This document shows positions 6,755 to 14,465 of a stretch of 31,570 bases of DNA, in pieces. Under the pieces are notes generated by a model. It saw nothing but the letters and a program-made list of their open reading frames with translations, did not search any database and was not told where the DNA came from. This DNA comes from Chloroflexi bacterium RBG_16_64_43. GTDB lineage: Bacteria; Chloroflexota; Anaerolineae; Anaerolineales; RBG-16-64-43. Positions within the stretch are counted from its first letter, which is position 1. Every line of letters starts with the position of its first letter. Where the stretch lies: positions 1-31,570 of the forward strand of contig MGOA01000170.1 in NCBI GenBank assembly GCA_001796965.1, read 5' to 3'. The position numbers and the translations under genes are program-made.

Positions 6755-7781
6755 GGGAGACCCTCACCGGAAGGCGACCCGCCCCTACGCAGCCGCAAAC
6801 CTCGGGCATGTGCCCGTTCTGTACAGTGAAATCCTGAGCTGTCTCCAACCGCGTCCGGGCGGGCGTTATCTGGATGGAACGCTCGGAGCGGGCGGCCACG
6901 CGCAGGGGCTGCTGGAAGCCTCCTCTCCCGATGGGCTGCTGCTCGCTCTGGATCGGGATGGCGAGGCCGTTGGCAGAGCAGGGCAGCGCCTGGCGCTCTT
7001 CGGCAGGCGGGCAGTGCTGCGCCAAGCCTCCTTCCGCGCTGTCAACGAGATCCTTGCCGCGCTAGGCTGGCAGGGTATTGACGGGGCGGTGCTTGACCTT
7101 GGTCTCTCATCGGCGCAGCTAGCGGAGGCAGGGCGAGGCTTCTCCTTCGTGGTGGACGGGATGCTCGACATGCGCTTTGACCGCACGGGGCAGGCGGAGA
7201 CGGCCGAGGATCTGGTCAATCACCTGGCGGAGCATGATCTGGCGCAGCTCTTGTGGGAGTTTGGGGAGGAGCACAACAGCCGAAACATCGCGCGCGCCGT
7301 CGTTCGCGCGCGGCCGATCCGGTCCACGCGTGAACTGGCCGAGATTGTCGCGGCCGCTTCGCGGCGCACCTCGGCCGCCAGACATTCGCCCATCCATCCC
7401 GCGACGCGTACTTTTCAGGCGTTGCGCATCGCAGTGAACGACGAGCTGGGTGAACTCAAAGCAGGGCTTCCGGAAGTTGTGCGCGCGCTCAAGGTGGGGG
7501 GCCGGGTGGCGGTCATCTCGTTCCACTCGCTGGAAGATCGCATTGTCAAGCAGTCGCTGCGCGGGCTTGCGGGCCGGGCGGTGCGCACGGCGATCCCTTG
7601 GCCTGCGCAGGAATCAGCGCCGGTCATCGTGCGTGAGCTGACTCCCAAGCCGATTCGCCCATCGCGGGGTGAAATCATGGCCAACCCGCGCGCACGCAGC
7701 GCCAAGCTACGAGTTGCCGAGCGCGTAGCCGGCGAGGTCGAAGGAATGGGCTCGGTGCGCGGCGCGAGGGCGGGCGCATGA
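6747..7781 (+). CDS. rsmH: 16S rRNA (cytosine(1402)-N4)-methyltransferase
   Basis: A 344-residue RsmH (MraW), the S-adenosylmethionine-dependent enzyme that methylates N4 of C1402 in the 16S rRNA decoding centre. Visible signatures are HVPVLYSEIL at 21-30, the SAM-binding loop DGTLGAGGHAQG, DLGLSSAQL, and near the C terminus ISFHSLEDRIVK. The GTG at 6747 is chosen because it is the first start that keeps the conserved N terminus while overlapping mraZ by only 8 bp; longer readings would lie inside mraZ. The length is slightly above the family's usual 310. It overlaps the following ftsL-like gene by 4 bp (ATGA), so the two are translationally coupled. Confidence 0.95.
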   Translation: MSEGDPHRKATRPYAAANLGHVPVLYSEILSCLQPRPGGRYLDGTLGAGGHAQGLLEASSPDGLLLALDRDGEAVGRAGQRLALFGRRAVLRQASFRAVNEILAALGWQGIDGAVLDLGLSSAQLAEAGRGFSFVVDGMLDMRFDRTGQAETAEDLVNHLAEHDLAQLLWEFGEEHNSRNIARAVVRARPIRSTRELAEIVAAASRRTSAARHSPIHPATRTFQALRIAVNDELGELKAGLPEVVRALKVGGRVAVISFHSLEDRIVKQSLRGLAGRAVRTAIPWPAQESAPVIVRELTPKPIRPSRGEIMANPRARSAKLRVAERVAGEVEGMGSVRGARAGA

Positions 7782-8257
7782 ACACTGCCCACGCCCCACG
7801 GCCCGGCCCGGCACGGTTGCGCGCGTATCGCGAGGCGCCTTGGCGCGTGCAGACGCGCGCCTTGGCGATTGGCCTGGTCGCGGTGCTGGGAATCGCCGCC
7901 ACGCTCAGCCTTTTCATTTTTACGGGCGCGCAGGCGGCCGAGGCCGGGCTGCAAGTACAGCGGCTCATCGGAGAGCGCGACACCTTGCTGCGCCGCATTG
8001 AGGCCCAGCAAGTGAGCCTTGCCCAGCTCAACAGCGTGACCTGGTACTTCGAAAAAGCGTATGAGCTTGGCTTCGAACCCGTCGACCCGCGCGAGATGAC
8101 CTTCGTCCAAGTGCCGGCCTCGATCGAAGCCACCCCATCCTACCTTGGGCCGTCGCGCATTCTCTATGTCGACGAGGGCATCTCGCTCGCGCCGGCCTAC
8201 CGTGAGACCCTGCTTGAGTGGGTGGTGCGCGCGCTGCGCGGCGGAGGCCAGCCGTGA
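7778..8257 (+). CDS. ftsL: FtsL-like septal membrane protein
   Basis: A 159-residue single-pass membrane protein in the slot ftsL occupies in dcw clusters, between rsmH and the septal penicillin-binding protein gene. A basic cytoplasmic N terminus of about 26 residues, one membrane helix (about 27-49, ALAIGLVAVLGIAATLSLFI) and an extracytoplasmic heptad-like helix (about 52-86) are seen. This is the FtsL/DivIC topology, and those proteins form a coiled coil with FtsB/FtsQ to activate FtsW-FtsI. The family is poorly conserved, so the call rests on position and topology. The tail beyond residue 90 (PREMTFVQVP..., YVDEGISLAP...) is longer than in most FtsL proteins. It overlaps both neighbours by 4 bp. 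Confidence 0.75.
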   Translation: MNTAHAPRPGPARLRAYREAPWRVQTRALAIGLVAVLGIAATLSLFIFTGAQAAEAGLQVQRLIGERDTLLRRIEAQQVSLAQLNSVTWYFEKAYELGFEPVDPREMTFVQVPASIEATPSYLGPSRILYVDEGISLAPAYRETLLEWVVRALRGGGQP

Positions 8258-10215
8258 CCGCTGCCCTCGGCACACGAGTGAAGATCGCAGGGGCGGTGCT
8301 CCTGGTGCCCCTGGCCGCCAGCGTAGTTCAACTCGCGCGCTTCCAGATCTGGCCAAGCCAGGCGCGTGAGGCGTTGTACACCTCACCCTACCCGATCACT
8401 CGCCATATCGAGACACCCCGGGGCCGAATCTTCGACCGCAATGGCGGCCTGCTGGCGGGGAACCTCAGCCACTTCCGTGTCTATCTCGACAATTGCCAGA
8501 CCTACTTGTGGGCGGCGGAGACGTTGGCGGCCGGGGATGGGGAAGAGCCGCCCGTGACCCTGGCGCGGGTCCTCTCCGAGTTCATGCAGACCACGGGCGT
8601 GACGATCAATATCCCCGGGGTCACTCAAGCGCTGCAGGAGTTGGACCGAGTGCTGCGCGAACAAACCCAGGGGCGCCAGCGCTTGCGGACGTGCACCTTG
8701 GCGGTGGATGCGGTAGAGGTAGCGGGCCAGGTGCAGGCGGTCCCGCTTTGGCTGGAGGAGGCCCAGGAAACACTTCTGCGCATTGCCCAGGGTGAGTTGC
8801 CAGGTGCCGACGGCGCCTTCCACTACAACCCGATCCTCGGTGATTTGCGGACTGAAGCGTGGTTCGCGCGCGACTTTCCTCAGGCTTCTCTGGCATCCGA
8901 GGTCGTGGGCTACAGCCGACAGTCCGGCGACCGGCCGGGCGACCGCAGTGAGAATGGGGTGGTGCGTTTCTACCTTGAAACCGGCGATTGGGGCGTGGAG
9001 AGCTACTACAACGACATTCTCCAGGGAGCGCGCGAAGATATCCTGTGGACGGTCGTCCCGGTTGAGATCACCCGCAACATGGATCGTGCCCAGCCTCCCG
9101 CCGACCTGTTGCTGACCATCGATCGCGAGATCCAGGCCGAAGCCGAGACTATTCTGCGCGAAGGGGTTGAGGCGAGCGAGGCCTCACGCGGTTCGATTCT
9201 GGTCATCGCCCCTCGCACGGGTGAAATCCTGGCGATGGCGGACTTTCCCGCGGCAGACCTCACTCGTCCGGAGGGTTTTGAGCAGGCCTTCCACACCAAG
9301 GGGCGCCTGCCGAACGACCCGCAGGGCCAGGTGACCTCGCTCAACGTTGGGGCGCCGTATGAACCAGGCTCCATCTTCAAAGTCCTCACCATGGCCGCCG
9401 GCCTGGATTCCGCAATTGTCGCCCCGGACACCATCTACGTCGACGAGGGCTACTTCGAGTATGGCGGGGTGGTCGTTCACAACTGGCGGTCGCGACCCTT
9501 CGGCGTGCAAGACATGACCGGTTGCATGCAGAACTCGATCAACACCTGCCTGGCGTGGGTCGCCTCTCGCCTCGGCCCCCAGCTTTACTACGATTACATG
9601 GATCGCTTCTGGATCGGGCGTGCCTCCGGCGTCGACTTGCCCGAACGAAGCGGAGATCTGCGCCGGCCGGGCGACCTGGATTGGACCGACTCGACCCTGG
9701 CCACCAATGCCTTCGGTCAGGGTGTCTCGGTCACCCCACTTCAAGTGGCGGTGGCGATCTCGGCGGTGGCCAACGATGGGGTCATGATGGCGCCGCATGT
9801 CGTGCGCAGCATTGTCCGCCCCAACGGTGTGGTGCAACCGGTGCGTCCGGTGGCACTTAGCCAGCCGATTTCCGCGAGTACGGCGAGCACGCTCAACGAA
9901 ATGTTGGCCCGTTCGCTCGAGATCGAACAATCCGCCGCATTGGTCCCGGGTTACCGTGTGGCGGGCAAGACCGGGACGGCCGACATCCCGCCCTACGTCA
10001 ATACAAAGACCGTTGCCTCCTTCGTGGGCTGGGGGCCGGTCGGCGACCCGCAGATTCTGATTCTGATTCGCATCGATGAGCCAACCTCCGAGGGGGACCG
10101 CCAATTCGGGTCGGTGACCGCGGCGCCACTCTTCGCCAAGCTGGCCCCGAGGGTCTTTGCCATTCTGGGCATCCCGCCCGACCAGGTTCGGCAGCAGTTG
10201 GCGGCCGCGCCCTAG
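8254..10215 (+). CDS. ftsI: Septal penicillin-binding protein, FtsI/PBP2 class B
   Basis: A 653-residue class B penicillin-binding protein, the D,D-transpeptidase that cross-links septal peptidoglycan with FtsW. An N-terminal membrane helix (about 10-28) precedes the pedestal domain with TPRGRIFDRNGGLLA. The transpeptidase motifs are complete: SxxK at Ser373-Lys376 (GSIFK, Ser373 nucleophile), SxN at 428-430 (SIN) and KTG at 572-574 (AGKTGTAD). GVESYYNDILQG is the usual motif before the catalytic domain. The GTG at 8254 overlaps the ftsL stop by 4 bp and has GGAGG 6 nt upstream; a longer in-frame start at 8218 lies inside ftsL and lacks that site. There are no PASTA repeats. The SIN motif replaces the commoner SSN. 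Confidence 0.94.
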   Translation: MTAALGTRVKIAGAVLLVPLAASVVQLARFQIWPSQAREALYTSPYPITRHIETPRGRIFDRNGGLLAGNLSHFRVYLDNCQTYLWAAETLAAGDGEEPPVTLARVLSEFMQTTGVTINIPGVTQALQELDRVLREQTQGRQRLRTCTLAVDAVEVAGQVQAVPLWLEEAQETLLRIAQGELPGADGAFHYNPILGDLRTEAWFARDFPQASLASEVVGYSRQSGDRPGDRSENGVVRFYLETGDWGVESYYNDILQGAREDILWTVVPVEITRNMDRAQPPADLLLTIDREIQAEAETILREGVEASEASRGSILVIAPRTGEILAMADFPAADLTRPEGFEQAFHTKGRLPNDPQGQVTSLNVGAPYEPGSIFKVLTMAAGLDSAIVAPDTIYVDEGYFEYGGVVVHNWRSRPFGVQDMTGCMQNSINTCLAWVASRLGPQLYYDYMDRFWIGRASGVDLPERSGDLRRPGDLDWTDSTLATNAFGQGVSVTPLQVAVAISAVANDGVMMAPHVVRSIVRPNGVVQPVRPVALSQPISASTASTLNEMLARSLEIEQSAALVPGYRVAGKTGTADIPPYVNTKTVASFVGWGPVGDPQILILIRIDEPTSEGDRQFGSVTAAPLFAKLAPRVFAILGIPPDQVRQQLAAAP

Positions 10216-10236
10216 GGCGACGGTCAAAGGCAGACG

Positions 10237-11685
10237 ATGCTGACGCTAGGGATTCTGATCGAAGCGCTGACGGGACGGGCGGCCACCGCCTACACCCACA
10301 CCGCGCTCACGCGCCAGGTGCTGACGGATGCGGTCATCGATTCGCGGTTGGCGATTCCGGGTTGCCTGTTCGTGGCGCTGAGGGGCGAGCACACGGATGG
10401 CCACGAGTTCGTGACGGACGCTTTCGAACGCGGCGCGGCGGTGGCGTTGGTCGAGCGCGAGATCCCGGGCTTCGCCACGCTGGACCTGCGCCCGGGCGCG
10501 GGTTTGCCAGCAACCCAGCCGGCGGGTGGAGGGCGCGCCGCGCTGCACTTGTGCGTCTGCGTCGAAGACGCGCTCAAAGCGCTGCAGGCGGCTGCCCGGC
10601 ATTGGAGGCGACAGCTGGAGGGGTTGAGGGTCATCGGAATCACCGGCAGCGTGGGCAAGTCCACCACCAAGGAATTGGTGGCAAGCGTTTTGGCCTCCCA
10701 CGGGGCCACCCTTTCGAGCGAGAGCAGTTTCAACAACGAGATTGGCCTGCCGCTCACCCTGCTCAAGGCGACTCGCGCCCACCGGTACGCGGTGCTGGAG
10801 ATGGGTTTCTACGTCCCGGGCGACGTGGCCTTGTTGTGCGATATCGCCGCACCGCAGGTGGGCGTGGTGACGATGATCGGTCCGGTGCATTTGGAGCGGG
10901 CAGGGAGCCTGGAGGCGATCGTGATGGGCAAGGCGGAACTCGTCCAGGCGCTGCCTGAGGACGGCGTAGCGGTGCTCAACGCCGACGACGTGCGGGTGAT
11001 GGAGATGCGCGGCCAGACTCGCGCGCGCGTGTTCACTTACGGCCTGGACCCGCAAGCCGACCTTTGGGCGAGCGATGTCAAGAGCCTGGGCCTCGAGGGG
11101 ATGCACTTCCAAGTGCATACGCGGCGCGAGACGCTGCACCTGAGGGTCCCGCTGCTCGGCCAGCACTCGGTGCATACGGCACTTCGCGCGGCCGCAGTCG
11201 GGCTAGTGGAAGGGTTGACTTGGCAGGAAATCCTCGACGGGTTGCAGGCACCCTCTACCCAACTGCGGTTGATGACCGTCACCGGCCCCAAGAACTCGCT
11301 CATCATCGACGATACCTACAATGCCTCACCCGATTCCATGATCGCCGCGCTCAACCTGCTGGTGGAGATTGAAGGACGGCACATTGCGGTGTTAGGCGAC
11401 ATGCTGGAACTCGGCGAGTTTGAGGAGCGCGGGCACCGGATGGTCGGGGCACGTGCCGCCCAGGCCGCCGACATTCTGGTGACGGTTGGCACGCGGGCGG
11501 GCTGGATCGCCGAGGAAGCGCACTTGCAGGGTCTCCCCGACGCGCGCATCGTGATCGTTTCCTCGGCCGAGGAGGCCAGGGCCTTCTTGCAGCAGCAGAT
11601 ACGCGAAGGCGACGTGGTGCTGATCAAGGGCTCGCACGCATTGCGCCTCGACTCGCTCGTCGCGGCGTTGGAGATGGACGCGTGA
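10237..11685 (+). CDS. murF: UDP-MurNAc-tripeptide:D-Ala-D-Ala ligase MurF
   Basis: A 482-residue Mur ligase that adds D-Ala-D-Ala to UDP-MurNAc-tripeptide in the cytoplasm, the last soluble step before lipid I. The ATP-binding P-loop GITGSVGKSTTK is at 134-145, followed by the MurF-type SSESSFNNEIGLPLTLL and, later, DDTYNASPDSMIAAL and VLGDMLELGEF, features that separate MurF from MurE. An AAAGG site precedes the ATG. It starts 21 nt after ftsI; murE usually lies in this position and is absent. It overlaps mraY by 4 bp (GTGA). The third residue of its substrate peptide cannot be read from MurF itself. Confidence 0.95.
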   Translation: MLTLGILIEALTGRAATAYTHTALTRQVLTDAVIDSRLAIPGCLFVALRGEHTDGHEFVTDAFERGAAVALVEREIPGFATLDLRPGAGLPATQPAGGGRAALHLCVCVEDALKALQAAARHWRRQLEGLRVIGITGSVGKSTTKELVASVLASHGATLSSESSFNNEIGLPLTLLKATRAHRYAVLEMGFYVPGDVALLCDIAAPQVGVVTMIGPVHLERAGSLEAIVMGKAELVQALPEDGVAVLNADDVRVMEMRGQTRARVFTYGLDPQADLWASDVKSLGLEGMHFQVHTRRETLHLRVPLLGQHSVHTALRAAAVGLVEGLTWQEILDGLQAPSTQLRLMTVTGPKNSLIIDDTYNASPDSMIAALNLLVEIEGRHIAVLGDMLELGEFEERGHRMVGARAAQAADILVTVGTRAGWIAEEAHLQGLPDARIVIVSSAEEARAFLQQQIREGDVVLIKGSHALRLDSLVAALEMDA

Positions 11686-12665
11686 CCCACGGCATGACGA
11701 TGGCCCTCAGCTTGGGCGGGATCACCTTCGCCCTAACCGTCATCTGGGGCGGTCCGCTGCTGCGCATCCTGCGCTACTGGCGGGTGGGCAAGCAGATCCG
11801 GCTCGACGGGCCGCGCAGCCACCAGACCAAGTTGGGTACGCCGACCATGGGCGGGCTGATGATCGTCATCCCGGTGGTGGTGATCACTCTGCTCCTCAAC
11901 ACCGTGCCCATTCTGGGCCGGTCGCTGATTGGGCGTTCGATCCTGCTGCCGCTGGGGGTGATGGTGGCCTTCGCGGTTCTGGGCGCAGTCGACGACTGGC
12001 TCGGCCTGCGCAACCGGCCGCTTCGCGCCCGCGAGAAATTCCTGGCCCAGTCGGTGGTAGCCCTGATTGCCGCCGCGGGTCTGAAATACGTGCTGCAAGT
12101 ACCGGGTGTGTTCCTGCCCGGTGTTCCCGGCTACTTCGACCTGGGCGTTTGGTATCTGCCGGTGGCGGCCTTCGTGATCGTGGCCTCCTCGAATGCGGTC
12201 AATATCAGCGATGGTCTGGATGGCCTGGCCGGGCTGACAGCGGCCACCGCCTTTGTGGCCTTCGCCATCATCGCCGCGTTGCAGGGGCAAGTCTTCTTGG
12301 TGCGGTTCTGTTTCACTGTGGTCGGGGCGCTGTTTGCCTTCCTTTGGTACAACGCGCACCCCGCCGAACTTTTCATGGGCGACACCGGTTCCTTGGCCGT
12401 GGGCGCGCTTCTGGGGGTGGTGGCGCTCATGACCGCCCAGTGGCCCATCTTGCCTCTCATCGCCATCGTCCCGGTCAGCGAGACGATGAGTGACATCCTG
12501 CAGGTCGTCTACTTCCGCTGGACGAAGGGCAAGCGCTTGTTCAAGATGGCTCCGCTGCATCATCACTTCGAGCTGCTGGGATGGAGCGAGACTCAGGTGG
12601 TGCAGCGCTTCTGGCTGATTGGGCTGCTGGCGGCCATGGTGGGTGTGGCCCTCGCGGTTGCCTAA
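11682..12665 (+). CDS. mraY: Phospho-MurNAc-pentapeptide transferase MraY
   Basis: A 327-residue polytopic membrane enzyme that moves phospho-MurNAc-pentapeptide to undecaprenyl phosphate, making lipid I. About ten hydrophobic segments are visible. Family motifs are intact: HQTKLGTPTMGG near residue 46, AVDDWLGL with the catalytic-region double Asp, SNAVNISDGLDGLAG, FMGDTGSLAVG and the loop PLHHHFELLGWSE near the C terminus. The GTG start at 11682 overlaps the murF stop by 4 bp; an ATG four codons later is possible. The gene ends 3 bp before a stem-loop and a short unknown gene. Confidence 0.96.
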   Translation: MTHGMTMALSLGGITFALTVIWGGPLLRILRYWRVGKQIRLDGPRSHQTKLGTPTMGGLMIVIPVVVITLLLNTVPILGRSLIGRSILLPLGVMVAFAVLGAVDDWLGLRNRPLRAREKFLAQSVVALIAAAGLKYVLQVPGVFLPGVPGYFDLGVWYLPVAAFVIVASSNAVNISDGLDGLAGLTAATAFVAFAIIAALQGQVFLVRFCFTVVGALFAFLWYNAHPAELFMGDTGSLAVGALLGVVALMTAQWPILPLIAIVPVSETMSDILQVVYFRWTKGKRLFKMAPLHHHFELLGWSETQVVQRFWLIGLLAAMVGVALAVA

Positions 12666-12667
12666 GT

Positions 12668-12689
12668 TGCAGGGATGAGGCTCCCTGCA
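12668..12689 (+). other. Stem-loop after mraY
   Basis: A perfect 8-bp inverted repeat (TGCAGGGA at 12668-12675, TCCCTGCA at 12682-12689) with a 6-nt loop starts 3 nt after the mraY stop. No T-run follows, so it is more likely an mRNA processing or stability element, or a weak attenuator, than a full terminator inside this operon. Confidence 0.5.
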
Positions 12690-12708
12690 GATTTGAATGG
12701 AGGCTCCC

Positions 12709-13029
12709 ATGGAACTCGGAATGCTCTGGTTTGATGGTGAAGCTCAACGCACACTTCAGGATCGACTCGAGCGCGCAGCGCGCTACTACGCGCAGAAGTA
12801 CGGCCGGCCGGCCAACACCTGTTACGTGCACCCCAGCACCATGGTCAATGGCGGGCGGGCTGCCGAGACCAAAGCCGCGAAGCGCGAGCAATGCGTCGCC
12901 GGGTTGACGGTGCGCGCCTCGCGGACGGTGCTGCCGAACCACTTCTGGCTCGGGGTCGAGGAGCAGTTGCCGGCGATGCCCATTGGAGCGCCGCGCGGCG
13001 TGAAATCGACCGTGCAGGTTGCGGGCTAG
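12709..13029 (+). CDS. Small conserved-looking protein of unknown function
   Basis: A 106-residue soluble-looking protein I do not recognise as a named family. GGAGG lies 5 nt before the ATG at 12709, one of the better ribosome-binding sites of the operon, which argues it is a real gene; an ATG at 12697 overlaps that site and is rejected. The N terminus MELGMLWFDGEAQ is followed by a helical, basic segment (LQDRLERAARYYAQKYG) and then TCYVHPSTMVNGG. Two cysteines are present, one in CYVHP and one in EQCVAG. There is no signal peptide, membrane helix or known catalytic motif. It sits between mraY and murD in the same orientation, 20 nt before murD, so a role in wall synthesis or division is suggested by context only. 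Confidence 0.75.
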   Translation: MELGMLWFDGEAQRTLQDRLERAARYYAQKYGRPANTCYVHPSTMVNGGRAAETKAAKREQCVAGLTVRASRTVLPNHFWLGVEEQLPAMPIGAPRGVKSTVQVAG

Positions 13030-13049
13030 CCTGCGGAACCGGACCAAGC

Positions 13050-14465
13050 GTGAGCCGCGAGCGTGGACGCCTGCCGCATGTGGTGGTTCTCGGGCTGGGC
13101 CGCCAGGGCGTGGCAACGGCGCGCTACTTTGCCGCACAGGGTGTGCCGGTGGTCGTGAGCGACCGCCAGCCGGCGCACGCCCTCGAAAGGGAGCGCATGG
13201 CGCTGCAAGGGCTTGAGGTGCGCTTTGAATTCGGCGGGCACCCGCTCGAGATGCTGGAGGGCGCCTCGTTGCTGCATCTCTCCGGTGGTGTGCCGGGCGA
13301 CCTGCCGATCGTCGCGGCCGCTCGTAAGCGAGGCCTGCGTATCACCAATGATTCGCAGCTCTTCCTCGAGATCACGCCTGCGCGAGTGGTGGGCATTACC
13401 GGGTCGGCCGGCAAAACGACCACGACCTCCCTGGTGGGCGAGATGGCGCGCGCAGCCGCCGCGCGAGGCGAAATCCATGCGGCGTGGGTCGGGGGCAATA
13501 TCGGCAACCCGCTGCTCAATGAGGCAGCCCAAATGCAAGAGGGCGACGTGGCGGTGATGGAGCTTTCCAGCTTCCAATTGGAGGTGATGACCCGCAGTCC
13601 GCGGGTGGCGGCCGTGCTCAACCTCTCACCCAACCATCTCGACCGGCATGGGACGATGGATGCCTACCGCGATGCCAAGACCCGCATCCTCGAATTCCAG
13701 CACGCGCAGGACGCGGCAGTGCTGGGATGGGACAGCCCGGAAACGCGCGCACTTGCCGGGCACGTGCGCGGGGGGCTGACATACTTCTCCATCGAACGCG
13801 GCCTGCAGCCCGAATGGGGAACCGCCGCGTTTCTTGACGGGGATTGGATTTGCCTTTCTTCAGGCGGGGAGCGAACGCGGATCCTCCCCGCAGCCAGTGT
13901 TCAACTGCGTGGGCGCCACAATCTGGCAAATGTTGTGGCCGCCTGTGCCATCGCCATGGCAGCGGGCTTCTCCCCACAATCGATGACCCAGGCCATTCCT
14001 GGGTTCCGCGGCGTGCCGCACCGTCTGGAGCATGTGGCCTCCATCGAGGGTGTGGACTGGTACAACGACTCGATCGCCACGGCTCCCGAGCGGGCGATCG
14101 CCGCCATGCGCTCGTTCGAGCAGCCGATCGTTCTGTTGGCCGGCGGGCGCGACAAACAACTGCCGTGGGAGGAGTGGGCCCAGGTGGTACGAGCCCAGGT
14201 CGAGCACCTGGTGCTCTTTGGCGAGGCGGCGCCGCTTATCCGCCGGGCACTAGGCGAGCTCGAGCCCGACGCGCGGCCGCGCACCGTTTCCTCCTTCGCG
14301 GAATTGGGGCAGGCGGTGGGCCACGCCGCGCGCGTGGCCAGACGTGGTGAGGTGGTCCTTCTTGCCCCGGGCGGAACAAGCTTCGACCAGTATCGTGATT
14401 TCGAAGAGCGCGGCGAACATTTCCGGGTGTTGGTGCGCGGGCTGCAAGGAAAGGGGAAGCGATGA
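13050..14465 (+). CDS. murD: UDP-MurNAc-L-alanine:D-glutamate ligase MurD
   Basis: A 471-residue Mur ligase that adds D-glutamate to UDP-MurNAc-L-Ala. It has an N-terminal Rossmann-type domain (VVVLGLGRQGVATARYF), the P-loop GITGSAGKTTTT at 115-126, VMELSSFQLE, LSPNHLDRHGTMDAY and the C-terminal WYNDSIATAPERAIAAMRSF and LLAGGRDKQLPW motifs typical of MurD. The GTG at 13050 gives the family's usual length; a longer in-frame reading from 12891 would overlap the preceding small gene and adds no conserved sequence. It overlaps ftsW by 4 bp (ATGA). Confidence 0.95.
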   Translation: MSRERGRLPHVVVLGLGRQGVATARYFAAQGVPVVVSDRQPAHALERERMALQGLEVRFEFGGHPLEMLEGASLLHLSGGVPGDLPIVAAARKRGLRITNDSQLFLEITPARVVGITGSAGKTTTTSLVGEMARAAAARGEIHAAWVGGNIGNPLLNEAAQMQEGDVAVMELSSFQLEVMTRSPRVAAVLNLSPNHLDRHGTMDAYRDAKTRILEFQHAQDAAVLGWDSPETRALAGHVRGGLTYFSIERGLQPEWGTAAFLDGDWICLSSGGERTRILPAASVQLRGRHNLANVVAACAIAMAAGFSPQSMTQAIPGFRGVPHRLEHVASIEGVDWYNDSIATAPERAIAAMRSFEQPIVLLAGGRDKQLPWEEWAQVVRAQVEHLVLFGEAAPLIRRALGELEPDARPRTVSSFAELGQAVGHAARVARRGEVVLLAPGGTSFDQYRDFEERGEHFRVLVRGLQGKGKR

